A stretch of DNA of 64,000 nucleotides from Variovorax sp. Root473 (lineage in GTDB: Bacteria; Pseudomonadota; Gammaproteobacteria; Burkholderiales; Burkholderiaceae_C). Below are positions 29,058 through 37,543 of the stretch, piece after piece. Both the position numbers and the translations under genes were made by a program. The stretch's first letter is position 1; every line of letters starts with the position of its first letter. The stretch is from contig NZ_LMEV01000014.1 of the NCBI RefSeq assembly GCF_001426505.1, positions 133,582 through 197,581 on the forward strand. The letters are read 5' to 3'. The notes beneath the pieces were generated by a model, which saw only the letters and a list, made by a program, of their open reading frames with translations, had not been told where the DNA came from and did no database searches.

Positions 29058-29749
29058 GGGCGCAGCCGCGACAGCGCGCCCGACGAGAGCTCGGCGATGC
29101 GCTCGAGAAAGTCCGTGCCCATTTCGGCGTTGAAGCGCTGCGCGTCCGGCGACGCCAGCACCAGCAGGCCGAAGGCCGGCGATTCGGCGTCGGCGCGCAG
29201 CGGAATCAGCGCGATCGATGAGGCGCCCTGCGGCTCGGGCAGCCAGTTGGCCGCCTCGAAACCCGAGTTGAGCCCGCAGTACGGCGACGTGAGCGAGGTG
29301 GCCAGCGCCTTCACGTCGTCGCTCACCCACTGGGCATAGGCTTCGTTCAGGTACTCGGTGCCGCAGTCCCACACCTTGATGGCCGTCTGCGGCACCAGGA
29401 ACAGCGACTGCAGGTCGACCGCGATGCGGTACGGCAGGCTGCGCGGATCGCGCGTGGTCAGGAGGCCCTTGGTCCAGCGCTGCAGGCGGTCGGCGATGAC
29501 GACGTTTTCGGTGCCATGGCGCACCATGTCCATCAGGCGGTGCTCCAGCGCCTTGATCTTCTCGCGCAGCATCTCGGCCTGGCGCTCCTGCAGGCTCACG
29601 GCGCGGTTGCCGTGCGGGCTGGTGAGCTGCACCTGCGCCAGCAGCTGGGCGTGGCGCTCGAAGAAGTCGGGCGTGTTCGACAGGTAGTTCGCGATGTCGT
29701 CTTCGGTGATCGGGTTCATGGCGTTGTTGTCGTGGGTGAATGGGGTCAT
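29054..29749 (-). CDS. DUF484 family protein
   Basis: The 231-residue protein resembles the GAF-like DUF484 family found between dapF and xerC in many proteobacteria. The N-terminus contains [24 protein letters not shown], followed by the family segment [20 protein letters not shown] and a GAF-like C-terminal half ([24 protein letters not shown]). The function is not established. I start at the ATG overlapping the dapF stop by 4 bp; a second ATG ten codons later also fits. Confidence 0.87.
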   Translation of the reverse strand: MTPFTHDNNAMNPITEDDIANYLSNTPDFFERHAQLLAQVQLTSPHGNRAVSLQERQAEMLREKIKALEHRLMDMVRHGTENVVIADRLQRWTKGLLTTRDPRSLPYRIAVDLQSLFLVPQTAIKVWDCGTEYLNEAYAQWVSDDVKALATSLTSPYCGLNSGFEAANWLPEPQGASSIALIPLRADAESPAFGLLVLASPDAQRFNAEMGTDFLERIAELSSGALSRLRP

Positions 29750-30630
29750 GGCTGTTCCGAAATGTCGGGCACGTCGATCTCGCCCTCGAACACCGTCGTG
29801 GCCGGTCCTGTCATGAGCACCGGCCGGCCGTCGCCCTGCCACTCGATCGTGAGAATGCCGCCGTGCGTCTGCACGTCGACGCGGGAATCCAGCAGCCCCA
29901 GGCGGATGCCCGCCACCACCGCCGCGCAGGCGCCCGTGCCGCAGGCCAGCGTTTCGCCGGCACCGCGCTCGAACACCCGCAGCTTGATGTTCGTGCGGTC
30001 GACCACCTGCATGAAGCCTGCGTTCACGCGCTGCGGAAAGCGCGGGTGGTGCTCGATCTGGGGGCCCTGCTCGGCCACCGGCGCGGTGTCGACGTTGTCG
30101 ACCACCTGCACCGCGTGTGGGTTGCCCATCGACAGCACCGCTACCGAAACGATAGCGCTGCCGGCGCGGGTGCCCAGGGCGAGGTGCCACTTTTCCCAAG
30201 AACCGTCGGGCTGGGCATCGAGCCCGGCGGTGTCGAAGGGCACGCGCGCGGCCTCGAAGACCGGGGCGCCCATGTCCACCGTCACCCGGCCGTCGGCGCC
30301 CATGCGCGGCTCGATCACGCCGGCCAGCGTCTGCACGCGCACGTCTTTCTTGTCGGTCAGACCGTGCTCGCTCACGAAGCGCATGAAACAGCGCGCCCCG
30401 TTGCCGCACTGCTCCACCTCGCCGCCGTCGGCGTTGTGGATCACGTACTGGAAATCGATGCCTTCGCCCGGCGATGGGCGCACGGTGAGGATCTGGTCGG
30501 CGCCAACGCCGAAATGGCGGTCGGCCAGGAAGCGGTACTGCGCGGCCGTGAGGCCCAGCGTGCCGCGCGTTTCGTCGAGCACGACGAAATCGTTGCCGGC
30601 TCCCTGCATCTTGGTAAAGCGGATTCGCAT
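29746..30630 (-). CDS. dapF: Diaminopimelate epimerase
   Basis: Converts LL- to meso-diaminopimelate for lysine and peptidoglycan synthesis, which matches the mDAP-type MurE in this window. The chosen ATG gives [15 protein letters not shown] and 294 residues, the family norm; 21 in-frame codons upstream are unconserved. Both catalytic cysteines are visible (EQCGNGARC and ACGTGACA). A short inverted motif GCTA-N9-TAGC occurs inside the gene at 30140-30156. Confidence 0.97.
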   Translation of the reverse strand: MRIRFTKMQGAGNDFVVLDETRGTLGLTAAQYRFLADRHFGVGADQILTVRPSPGEGIDFQYVIHNADGGEVEQCGNGARCFMRFVSEHGLTDKKDVRVQTLAGVIEPRMGADGRVTVDMGAPVFEAARVPFDTAGLDAQPDGSWEKWHLALGTRAGSAIVSVAVLSMGNPHAVQVVDNVDTAPVAEQGPQIEHHPRFPQRVNAGFMQVVDRTNIKLRVFERGAGETLACGTGACAAVVAGIRLGLLDSRVDVQTHGGILTIEWQGDGRPVLMTGPATTVFEGEIDVPDISEQP

Positions 30631-30646
30631 CGCAGGATTATCGCCA

Positions 30647-30684
30647 CGGGGCATCGCCCCTGGCGACCGAGGGCCCATGCCCCG
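30647..30684. repeat. Inverted repeat upstream of dapF
   Basis: Arms CGGGGCAT (30647-30654) and ATGCCCCG (30677-30684) could fold between the MFS gene end and dapF. No T-tract follows, so a terminator role is only possible. Confidence 0.4.
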
Positions 30685-30705
30685 CCCCAACACCCCGCTC
30701 CTATC

Positions 30706-32286
30706 CTAAAGCGCCAGGAAGTGGTGCACCTCGGGCTTGCCCGGGCCGATGTGAAAGCGCAGCGCCTCGGCCTGCAGGTCGGCATCGGCGTGCGACACGC
30801 GGTGGTGCTGGCGCAGGTGCTCGGCCCACGACTCCACGAGGAACCACTCCATCACGCGCTCGGCGTCGGCCGTGTGCTCCTGCACGCCCCAGGCGTAGGC
30901 GCCGTCGCGGCGGCGCTCGAGCGAGAGCTTCTTCATCGCCGCCAGGAACGCCGGGCGGTCTTCCTTGCGGATGCGGTACTCGACCTGGATCATCACGGGC
31001 CCGCGGTCGTGCGCCACCGGTTCGGCCAGCAGCGGTTCGGGCCAGTGGTTCGAAGCCTGCAGGTCGGCCTCGCCGGCGGGCAGCCGCACGCGATGGAACA
31101 CCATGCCCATCACCACCAGCCCCGCCGCGCCCGCCACCAGCGTGGCCGGCACGCCGATCTGTTGCGCGATCAGGCCCCAACCCAGGCTGCCGGCCGCCAT
31201 GGCGCCGTTGAACACCGTGAGGTACACGGCCAGCCCGCGCCCGCGCACCCAGTTCGGCAGGATCGACTGCGCCACCCCGTTGAGCGTGGTCAGCGCAATG
31301 ATCCAGCCCAGGCCCAGCACCAGCAACATCAGCACCGCGAGCCATTGCGGCGGCGCGAACACCAGGCCGCCCATCACCGCAGCCGTGAGCAGCGACGCGA
31401 GCAGCAGCATGCCGTCGGCATCGAGCCGGGCGCGCAGCCGCGGCATCACCAGCGCGCCGCCGATGGCGCCCGCGCCCACCGCGCCGAGCAGGATGCCGTA
31501 GAAGCTCGCGGTGCCGCCGAGCATCTGGCGCGCCACCAGCGGCAGCAGCGCCCATACCGAGCTGGCGAACACAAAGAACACCGCCGCGCGCAGCAACACC
31601 ACATGCAGTTCCTTGCTGGCCCGCGTGTAGCGGATGCCCGCGCGGAAGGCGCCGAAGAAGTTCTCGGACAGCCCGCTGTCCACCGCCGCCGGGCGCTTCC
31701 ACCACAAGAGCGCTGCGATCACGAACACGTAGCTCAGCACGTCCAGCCCGTAGGTGGCGGCCGCGCCGAAGCTCGCCAGAATCAGCCCGCCCGCCGCCGG
31801 CCCGATGGAGCGCGCGATGTTGATGCCCAGCGAGTTCAGCGCCACGGCGCCCTTGAGCTCGCTGCGCGGCACCAGCTCCGGCACGATCGACTGCCAGGTC
31901 GGCCCCATGAGCGCCGCGCCGATGCCGCCCACGAAGGTCAGTGCAATCAGGTATTCGACCGTGAGCGCGCCCGTGTGCGACAGCACCAGCAGCGTGCCGC
32001 TCACGGCGGCCAGCAGCACCTGCACGAAGATCAGGAAGCGCCGGCGGTCGAGGATGTCCGACAGCACGCCCGCCGGAATCGCCAGCAGGAAGATCGGCAG
32101 CGTCGCCGCCGTCTGGATCAGCGCCACCGCCGTCGGGCTGGCCGACAGGTCGGTCACCAGCCACGAACTGGCCACGTCGCGCATGAAGCTGCCGATGTTG
32201 CCCAGCACCGTGGCGGCCCACAGCACGGCGAAGACCGGCTGGCGCAGCGGCGCGAAGGCGCCGGCAGACTTTTGAGGCTCAGTCAT
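30706..32286 (-). CDS. MFS exporter (MFS_3 type) with C-terminal soluble domain
   Basis: The 526-residue protein has about twelve hydrophobic segments over residues 1-405 (starting PVFAVLWAATVLGNIGSFM) and the MFS loop DILDRRRFL. A cytoplasmic C-terminal domain of about 95 residues (MIQVEYRIRKEDRPAFLAAM and EWFLVESWAEHLRQH) resembles antibiotic-biosynthesis-monooxygenase-like ferredoxin folds. The whole layout matches MFS_3 drug or siderophore exporters of the EntS type. It overlaps the DoxX gene by 8 bp and closes the LysR-linked operon. The substrate is unknown. Confidence 0.85.
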   Translation of the reverse strand: MTEPQKSAGAFAPLRQPVFAVLWAATVLGNIGSFMRDVASSWLVTDLSASPTAVALIQTAATLPIFLLAIPAGVLSDILDRRRFLIFVQVLLAAVSGTLLVLSHTGALTVEYLIALTFVGGIGAALMGPTWQSIVPELVPRSELKGAVALNSLGINIARSIGPAAGGLILASFGAAATYGLDVLSYVFVIAALLWWKRPAAVDSGLSENFFGAFRAGIRYTRASKELHVVLLRAAVFFVFASSVWALLPLVARQMLGGTASFYGILLGAVGAGAIGGALVMPRLRARLDADGMLLLASLLTAAVMGGLVFAPPQWLAVLMLLVLGLGWIIALTTLNGVAQSILPNWVRGRGLAVYLTVFNGAMAAGSLGWGLIAQQIGVPATLVAGAAGLVVMGMVFHRVRLPAGEADLQASNHWPEPLLAEPVAHDRGPVMIQVEYRIRKEDRPAFLAAMKKLSLERRRDGAYAWGVQEHTADAERVMEWFLVESWAEHLRQHHRVSHADADLQAEALRFHIGPGKPEVHHFLAL

Positions 32287-32686
32287 CGTGGCGCTCCTTG
32301 AGATCGAGCCAGGCAACCAGCACGAAGCCGCCGACCAGGCCCAGGTGTTCGAAGAAGGAGTTGGCGGCCATGAAGCGCTCGTGCCCCATCGGCATTTCCC
32401 AGAAGCGCAGCGCGACGAAAGTCGCCATCAGCGTGAAGGCGCCCAGCGCGAGCGCGCCGAGCCAGCGCCAGAAGCCGGTGAGGATGAGCGCCGCGGCGCC
32501 CAGTTCCAGCACGATCACCGCCACGGCCAGCGGACCGGCCGGCGACAGGCCGAAGTGGTTCATCTCGCCGATGGCGGCGTCGAAATCCATCGCCTTGTTC
32601 AGGCCGCCCTGCAGGTAGGCCGCGCACAGCAGCAGCAAGGCGATCCAGCGCACAGCGGGCGAAAGAGTCCAGTGCATCGCCTTCAT
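32279..32686 (-). CDS. DoxX family membrane protein
   Basis: The 135-residue protein has four hydrophobic segments (IALLLLCAAYLQGGLNKAMDF; AVAVIVLELGAAALILTG; LGALALGAFTLMATFVAL; LVGGFVLVAWLDL), the pattern of DoxX/DUF417-type proteins. Members associate with redox or detoxification enzymes, but no activity can be assigned. The ATG overlaps the stop of the amidohydrolase gene by 1 bp and the MFS gene begins within its end, so translation is coupled. Confidence 0.85.
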   Translation of the reverse strand: MKAMHWTLSPAVRWIALLLLCAAYLQGGLNKAMDFDAAIGEMNHFGLSPAGPLAVAVIVLELGAAALILTGFWRWLGALALGAFTLMATFVALRFWEMPMGHERFMAANSFFEHLGLVGGFVLVAWLDLKERHDD

Positions 32687-34662
32687 CACACCGCCCAGCA
32701 GGCGCAACCCAGCGCGCCCCAGAAGCTCTTCAGGTCGGCGATGGGCAGCTTGCTGCTCCAGGCCGTGGCGTGCTGGTGGCCGTGCACGTTGCAGTCGTTG
32801 GCGCAGGCGCACGACATGGCCGCGTTGCGCATCACCTTCTGCAGCGGCGCGCCTTCCTGCTTGTCGGCCCAGCCCGCATAGCCGCCGAAGGTGCGCGCGG
32901 GCGACCAGTCGGGCATGGCGGGCGGCAGGCTGCCTTCGTCGTGCGCGGCGAACGGGCCGGCGCCGTAGACCACCTTGCCGCCCACCATCGTGAGCAACGC
33001 CGTGGTGTCGGCAATCTCCGATTCGGCGCAGGCGAAGAAATCGCGGTCGGGCACCACCAGGTCGGCCAGCTGGCCTTCCTGGATGCGGCCCTTCTTGCCC
33101 TCCTCGTTCGAGAACCAGGTGACGTTCTCGGTCCACATGCGCAGCGCGGCCTCGCGGTCCAGGCAGTTGCGCTGCGGGTACAGCTGCATGCCGCCCACCG
33201 TCTTGCCGGTGACCAGCCACGACAGCGACACCCACGGGTTGTACGAGGCCACGCGCGTCGCGTCGGTGCCGGCCGAGACCTTCAGGCCGCGCTCCAGCAT
33301 GCGCTTGACCGGCGGTGTCGCCTCGGCCGCGCCGGGGCCGTAGCGCTCGACGAAATACTCGCCCTGGTAGGCCATGCGGTGCTGCACCGCCACGCCGCCG
33401 CCCAGTGCGGCGATGCGGTCCATCGACTTCTCGGAGATCGTCTCGGCATGGTCGAAGAACCAGTTCAGGCCCGCGAGCGGCGTGTCCTTGTTGACCTTCT
33501 CGAACACGTCGAGCGATCGGCTGATGGTCTCGTCGTAGGTCGCATGCATGCGCCAGGGCCAGCGGTTCTGCGCCAGGATGCGCACCACGCCTTCGAGGTC
33601 GCCTTCCATCTCGGGGCCCATCTCGGGGCGCGGCTGGCGGAAGTCTTCGAAGTCAGCCGCCGAGAACACCAGCATCTCGCCCGCGCCGTTGTGGCGGAAG
33701 TAGTCGTCGCCCTGTTTGTAGGTGGAGTTGGCCGTCCAGTTCAGGAAGTCGTCCTTCTCGGCCTTGGGCTTCTGCGTGAAGAGGTTGTAGGCCAGGCGGA
33801 TCGTGAGCTGCCCGTCGTCGTGCAGCTTCTGGATCACCTCGTAGTCGTCGGGGTAGTTCTGGTTGCCGCCGCCCGCGTCGATGGCGCCGGTCACGCCCAG
33901 GCGGTTCAGCTCGCGCATGAAGTGGCGCGTGGAGTTGAGCTGGTAGTCGAACGGCAGCTTCGGCCCCTTGCCCAGCGTGGCGTAGAGGATGGCCGCGTTC
34001 GGCTTGGCCAGCAGCAGGCCCGTGGGGTTGCCGGCGCTGTCGCGCACGATCTCGCCGCCGGGCGGCGCGGGCGTGTCCTTGGTGTAGCCCACGGCGCGCA
34101 GCGCGGCGCCGTTGAGCAGCGCGCGGTCGTACAGATGCAGGATGAACACCGGCGTGTCGGGCGCCACCGCGTTCAGTTCGGCCAGGGTCGGCAGGCGCTT
34201 CTCGACAAACTGGTGCTCGGTGAAGCCGCCCACCACGCGCACCCACTGCGGCGCGGGCGTGATCGCCACCTGGCGCCGGAGCATGCCCATCGCATCGGCC
34301 AGGCTCCTCACGCCGTCCCAGCGCAGCTCCATGTTGTAGTTCAGGCCGCCGCGAATGATGTGCAGGTGGTTGTCGATGAGGCCCGGCAGCACGCGCTGGC
34401 CTTGCAGGTCGATCACACGGGTGTGGCTGCCGGCCAGCGGCAGCACGTCTTCGGCGCGGCCCACGCGGGTGAAGCGGCCATTCTTGATGGCCACCGCGTC
34501 GGCCGTGGGGTTGGCACGGTCCAGCGTGGTGAAGCGGCCGTTGCGCAGGATGAGGTCGGGGGTCTGGGTGGTGGCCATGGTGGATGCGGGTGCGAGGGAG
34601 GTGGCTGCAAAGGCGCCGAGGGCGCCCAGGAAGTGGCGGCGTTGCGGTTCGGGGGCGTTCAT
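32686..34662 (-). CDS. Tat-exported metal-dependent amidohydrolase (YtcJ type)
   Basis: The 658-residue protein starts with a twin-arginine-like signal (QRRHFLGALGAFAATSLA), implying periplasmic export in folded form. The mature part is an amidohydrolase of the COG1574/YtcJ type: LPGLIDNHLHIIRGG carries the first metal histidines, further candidates are MHATYDETISRS and FDHAETIS, and SAGTDATRVASY holds the late aspartate. The last 40 residues contain an unusual Cys/His cluster (CACANDCNVHGHQH, then CACW). The gene lies within a DoxX, XapX, isochorismatase and MFS operon. The substrate is unknown. Confidence 0.85.
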   Translation of the reverse strand: MNAPEPQRRHFLGALGAFAATSLAPASTMATTQTPDLILRNGRFTTLDRANPTADAVAIKNGRFTRVGRAEDVLPLAGSHTRVIDLQGQRVLPGLIDNHLHIIRGGLNYNMELRWDGVRSLADAMGMLRRQVAITPAPQWVRVVGGFTEHQFVEKRLPTLAELNAVAPDTPVFILHLYDRALLNGAALRAVGYTKDTPAPPGGEIVRDSAGNPTGLLLAKPNAAILYATLGKGPKLPFDYQLNSTRHFMRELNRLGVTGAIDAGGGNQNYPDDYEVIQKLHDDGQLTIRLAYNLFTQKPKAEKDDFLNWTANSTYKQGDDYFRHNGAGEMLVFSAADFEDFRQPRPEMGPEMEGDLEGVVRILAQNRWPWRMHATYDETISRSLDVFEKVNKDTPLAGLNWFFDHAETISEKSMDRIAALGGGVAVQHRMAYQGEYFVERYGPGAAEATPPVKRMLERGLKVSAGTDATRVASYNPWVSLSWLVTGKTVGGMQLYPQRNCLDREAALRMWTENVTWFSNEEGKKGRIQEGQLADLVVPDRDFFACAESEIADTTALLTMVGGKVVYGAGPFAAHDEGSLPPAMPDWSPARTFGGYAGWADKQEGAPLQKVMRNAAMSCACANDCNVHGHQHATAWSSKLPIADLKSFWGALGCACWAV

Positions 34663-34952
34663 GCGTCGCTCCGCTCGGACGGGCGGCTGCCGGCGGCGGA
34701 CTTCACCGCCCCGGGCTGCGCGCAGGTCGGCAGCTCGCCGAACACGTGCGGCTTGACCTGGTCATGCAGCCACGAGGTGGCGGCCGGCCGGTCGAACACC
34801 TGCCGCACCAGCGGCGGGATCTGCTCGCCGAGCAGGATGCCCAGCAGGCCCACCAGGGCGATCACCGGCGGCGCCGGCGAGCGCACCTGGAAGAGCGCGT
34901 AGATCACGCCGACCAGCAGGCCGAGCGCAAGGGAAACGACATAGGTCTTCAT
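34659..34952 (-). CDS. XapX domain protein
   Basis: The 97-residue protein has two hydrophobic segments in its first half (YVVSLALGLLVGVIYALFQV and PPVIALVGLLGILLGEQ). The intervening RSPAPP motif is typical of the short XapX (DUF1427) membrane domain. The C-terminal 45 residues are hydrophilic and unconserved. It overlaps the amidohydrolase start by 4 bp. The domain has no established function; the operon context suggests a role beside a periplasmic hydrolase. Confidence 0.85.
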   Translation of the reverse strand: MKTYVVSLALGLLVGVIYALFQVRSPAPPVIALVGLLGILLGEQIPPLVRQVFDRPAATSWLHDQVKPHVFGELPTCAQPGAVKSAAGSRPSERSDA

Positions 34953-34982
34953 GGTCGGTCGGCCTTTCGGGTGCTCTGGCGC

Positions 34983-35636
34983 TCAGCCCTCGTGGGCGCC
35001 GAACATGGTCTTGGCGTACGTCACGCCCAGACCGTAGGCGCCGCCCACCCTCTTCGCAATACCGGTCGTCAACTCGTAGGTGTCGCCACGCGCCCAGTCG
35101 CGCTGCAGCTCCAGCAGGTACTGCAGCGAGGTCATCGGCTGCGCGCCGGCCTGCACCATGCGCTCCATCGCGCGGTTGTGCGCCTCGGTGGACACGTCGC
35201 CGCAGGCGTCGGCAATCACGTACACCTCGAAGCCCTGGTCGAGCGCCGACAGCGCCGGGCCCACGATGCACACGCTGGTCCACAGGCCGGCCAGCACGAT
35301 GCGCGGCTTGCCGATGGCGTTCACGCGATCGATCACGGCGGCGTCTTCCCAGGTGTTCATCGAGGTGCGGTCGAGCATCTGCTGGCCGGGGAAGGCGTCG
35401 GTGATCTCGCTGAACATCGGGCCCGAAAAACTCTTCTCGGCCACGGTCGTCAGGATGGTCGACACCTTGAAGCCGGCCGCCGCCTGCGCCACCAGCGCCG
35501 CGTTGTTGCGCAGGTTGACGGCGTCGATCGAGTGCGTGGCAAAGGCCATCTGCGACTGGAAGTCGATCATCACCAGCGTGTGGTCGGTGGGGGTGAGCAG
35601 CTTGGCGCCGGCGGTGGGGGTGGCTTGGACGGTCAT
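34983..35636 (-). CDS. Isochorismatase-like cysteine hydrolase (YcaC type)
   Basis: The 217-residue protein is an isochorismatase-fold hydrolase. The catalytic Asp is in LVMIDFQSQMAFA, the Lys in the TTVAEKSFSGP region and the nucleophilic Cys in AGLWTSVCIVGPAL. The pattern is closest to YcaC-type hydrolases. The ATG has AAGGAG six bases upstream; the open frame beyond it runs into the intergenic region. It is first in the operon divergent from a LysR gene. The substrate is unknown, but an amide or related C-N bond is plausible given the adjacent amidohydrolase. Confidence 0.88.
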   Translation of the reverse strand: MTVQATPTAGAKLLTPTDHTLVMIDFQSQMAFATHSIDAVNLRNNAALVAQAAAGFKVSTILTTVAEKSFSGPMFSEITDAFPGQQMLDRTSMNTWEDAAVIDRVNAIGKPRIVLAGLWTSVCIVGPALSALDQGFEVYVIADACGDVSTEAHNRAMERMVQAGAQPMTSLQYLLELQRDWARGDTYELTTGIAKRVGGAYGLGVTYAKTMFGAHEG

Positions 35637-35769
35637 GAAAGGCTCCTTCGGCAAAGTTGGGTGCGTGGATATTCGATTCGGTTCACAATCGCTTTCGGAG
35701 GGAATCTCCTTGGCGTGGACTGAATCATCCGATGCACGCAGGGCCCCATCGACGAAACTTTTCACCTTC

Positions 35770-35792
35770 AATGATCGAATTTTTCGATCATT
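35770..35792. promoter_or_regulatory. LysR-type operator, 23-bp palindrome
   Basis: Perfect inverted repeat with 10-base arms (AATGATCGAA and TTCGATCATT) around TTT. It contains ATC-N9-GAT, the classic recognition pattern of LysR-type regulators. It lies 26 bp before the lysR-type start and 134 bp before the divergent hydrolase start. Confidence 0.8.
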
Positions 35793-35817
35793 CCTTTTTT
35801 GTTGCGAGGAACGCGCC

Positions 35818-36729
35818 GTGCTCAAGCTCACCCTGGAAGCCATCGAGGTCGTCGACGCCATCGCGCGCCACGGCTCCTTTGCCGCCGCCGCCGCGCGGCT
35901 GAACAAGGTGCCCTCCACCATCTCCTACGCCGTGGGCAAACTCGAAGAGCAGTTGGGCATGCTGCTGTTCGAGCGCAACGGCCCGCGCGTGACCCTCACC
36001 GCCGCCGGCGAGGAAATGCTCAAGGAAGGCCGCTGGCTGCTCGGCGCCGCGAGCGACCTCGAATCGCGCATGCGGCAGATTGCCACCGGCTATGAATCAG
36101 AGCTGCGGCTGGTGCACGACTCGCTCATTCCCACGCAGGCCTTCATGGACGACATCCGCGCCTTCGAAGACCTGCGCTGCGGCACGCGGCTGCGCATCGG
36201 CTGCGAGGCGCTCACCGGCAGCTGGGAGGCGCTGCGCGAGGGCCGCGCCGACATCGTCGTGGCCGCGGGCGAAGGCCCGGCCGGCGGCGGCCACCAGGCC
36301 GTGGCCGTGGGCAGCCTGGCGTTCGCCTTCTGCGTCGCGCCCACCCACCCGCTCACGCGGTTGAAGCGCCCCGTGCAGCGCGGCGACCTCATCGACTGCA
36401 ACGCCATCGTGGTCGGCGACACCGCGCGCACCCTGTCGGACCGCACCGTGGGCCTCATGGCCGGCCAGCCGCGCATCACCGTGCCGTCGATGGCCGCCAA
36501 GGTCGCCTGCCAGGTCGCCGGGCTGGGCCACGGCTTCCTGCCGCGCGCCTGCATCACCGACGAGCTGGCGCGCGGCACGCTGGTCGAGCTGCCGACCGAG
36601 GAACCGCGCGCGCCCGAAGCCTTCTGGCTCGCGTGGAAGACCGGCGCGCAGGGCCAGGCGCTGCGCTGGTGGCGCGAGCGGCTGCACCGCACGCTCGTGC
36701 CCGCGCTGCTGCCGCGCTCGTTCCTCTGA
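35818..36729 (+). CDS. LysR family transcriptional regulator
   Basis: The 303-residue protein has an N-terminal winged helix (LEAIEVVDAIARHGSFAAAAARL, then STISYAVGKLEEQLGMLLFER). A periplasmic-binding-like effector domain follows (LRIGCEALTGSWEALREGRADIVV). The GTG start has AGGA seven bases upstream and gives the conserved family N-terminus; a much longer open frame upstream is antisense to the neighbouring hydrolase. It is divergent from the isochorismatase/XapX/amidohydrolase operon with a matching palindrome between, so it very likely controls that operon. Confidence 0.93.
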   Translation: MLKLTLEAIEVVDAIARHGSFAAAAARLNKVPSTISYAVGKLEEQLGMLLFERNGPRVTLTAAGEEMLKEGRWLLGAASDLESRMRQIATGYESELRLVHDSLIPTQAFMDDIRAFEDLRCGTRLRIGCEALTGSWEALREGRADIVVAAGEGPAGGGHQAVAVGSLAFAFCVAPTHPLTRLKRPVQRGDLIDCNAIVVGDTARTLSDRTVGLMAGQPRITVPSMAAKVACQVAGLGHGFLPRACITDELARGTLVELPTEEPRAPEAFWLAWKTGAQGQALRWWRERLHRTLVPALLPRSFL

Positions 36730-36750
36730 AGAAAAAAGAGAGGTTGTCGC

Positions 36751-37380
36751 TCAGCCGCCGGCGCGCAGCTTGTCGAGCGCCCGATCGAGGAACGCCAGGC
36801 GGTCCTGCCCCCAGAAGCGCTCGCCGTTCAGGATGAACGTGGGCGCGCCGAACACGCCCGCTTCCACCGCGTCGGCGCTGTTGGCGCGGTACACCGCCAG
36901 CACCTGCGCCGACTGCTCCAGTGCCTGCAGCGCCGCGCCGTCGTAGCCGTTTTCATCGGCGATCGCGATGCGCACCGCGGCCTGCGCCGTGTCGCGCTCT
37001 TCGGCCCACAGTGCGCGCAGCAAGGCGTGCGACAGCGGCTGCGCGTCAAGGCCCTGCAGCTGGGCGGCGATCACCATCCAGCCGGGATGCTTGTTCCAGT
37101 TCGGGTCGGTCGGCGCGCCCTTGGGGTAGTGCGCCGGCTCCAGGTTCATCGGCATGCCGAGGTAATCGCGCCAGCGCGACAGCTCCAGCGCGTGGTACGT
37201 GCGGCGCGGCTCCGGTCGCGTCTTCAGCGGAATGCCCCCGGTCTGCGGCACCACCGCCTGGAAGTCGTAGGGCTTGAGCGTGAGCTGCACATGGTGGCGG
37301 CGCACGATGTCTTGCAGTTGCGGGCCGCCGAGGTAGGCCCAGGGCGAGGAGAGGCTGTAGTAGCAGTCGAGAGCGATCAT
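36751..37380 (-). CDS. 2-hydroxychromene-2-carboxylate isomerase-like DsbA-fold protein
   Basis: The 209-residue thioredoxin-fold protein begins with LDCYYSLSSPWAYLGGPQL, where the serine occupies the catalytic position of HCCA isomerases and kappa-class glutathione transferases. It ends with GVFGAPTFILNGERFWGQDRL, containing the cis-proline region. These enzymes act with glutathione in aromatic ring degradation; no naphthalene-type catabolic genes are nearby, so the substrate is open. The ATG at 37380 gives the conserved N-terminus; upstream frame extension is not conserved. Confidence 0.87.
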   Translation of the reverse strand: MIALDCYYSLSSPWAYLGGPQLQDIVRRHHVQLTLKPYDFQAVVPQTGGIPLKTRPEPRRTYHALELSRWRDYLGMPMNLEPAHYPKGAPTDPNWNKHPGWMVIAAQLQGLDAQPLSHALLRALWAEERDTAQAAVRIAIADENGYDGAALQALEQSAQVLAVYRANSADAVEAGVFGAPTFILNGERFWGQDRLAFLDRALDKLRAGG

Positions 37381-37543
37381 CTCCAGATTATCTTCAGCCC
37401 CGGCCAGCGCGCCGTGCGGCAGTGCCATACACCTCGCAACGCAGCGCCGCGCGAACGCGGTGAAACTACGTCCCTTGCGCGTAGTGCATCGGGCGGGCCC
37501 TGCCTCTGCGATGCCACGCAGCCACTTTTGCGGGAGCCCCGAT

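Noticed and set aside
29740..32301. 853-codon plus-strand ORF across dapF and the MFS gene
   Set aside because: It spans two convincing genes on the other strand, has His/Arg/Gln-rich low-complexity content and no ribosome site.
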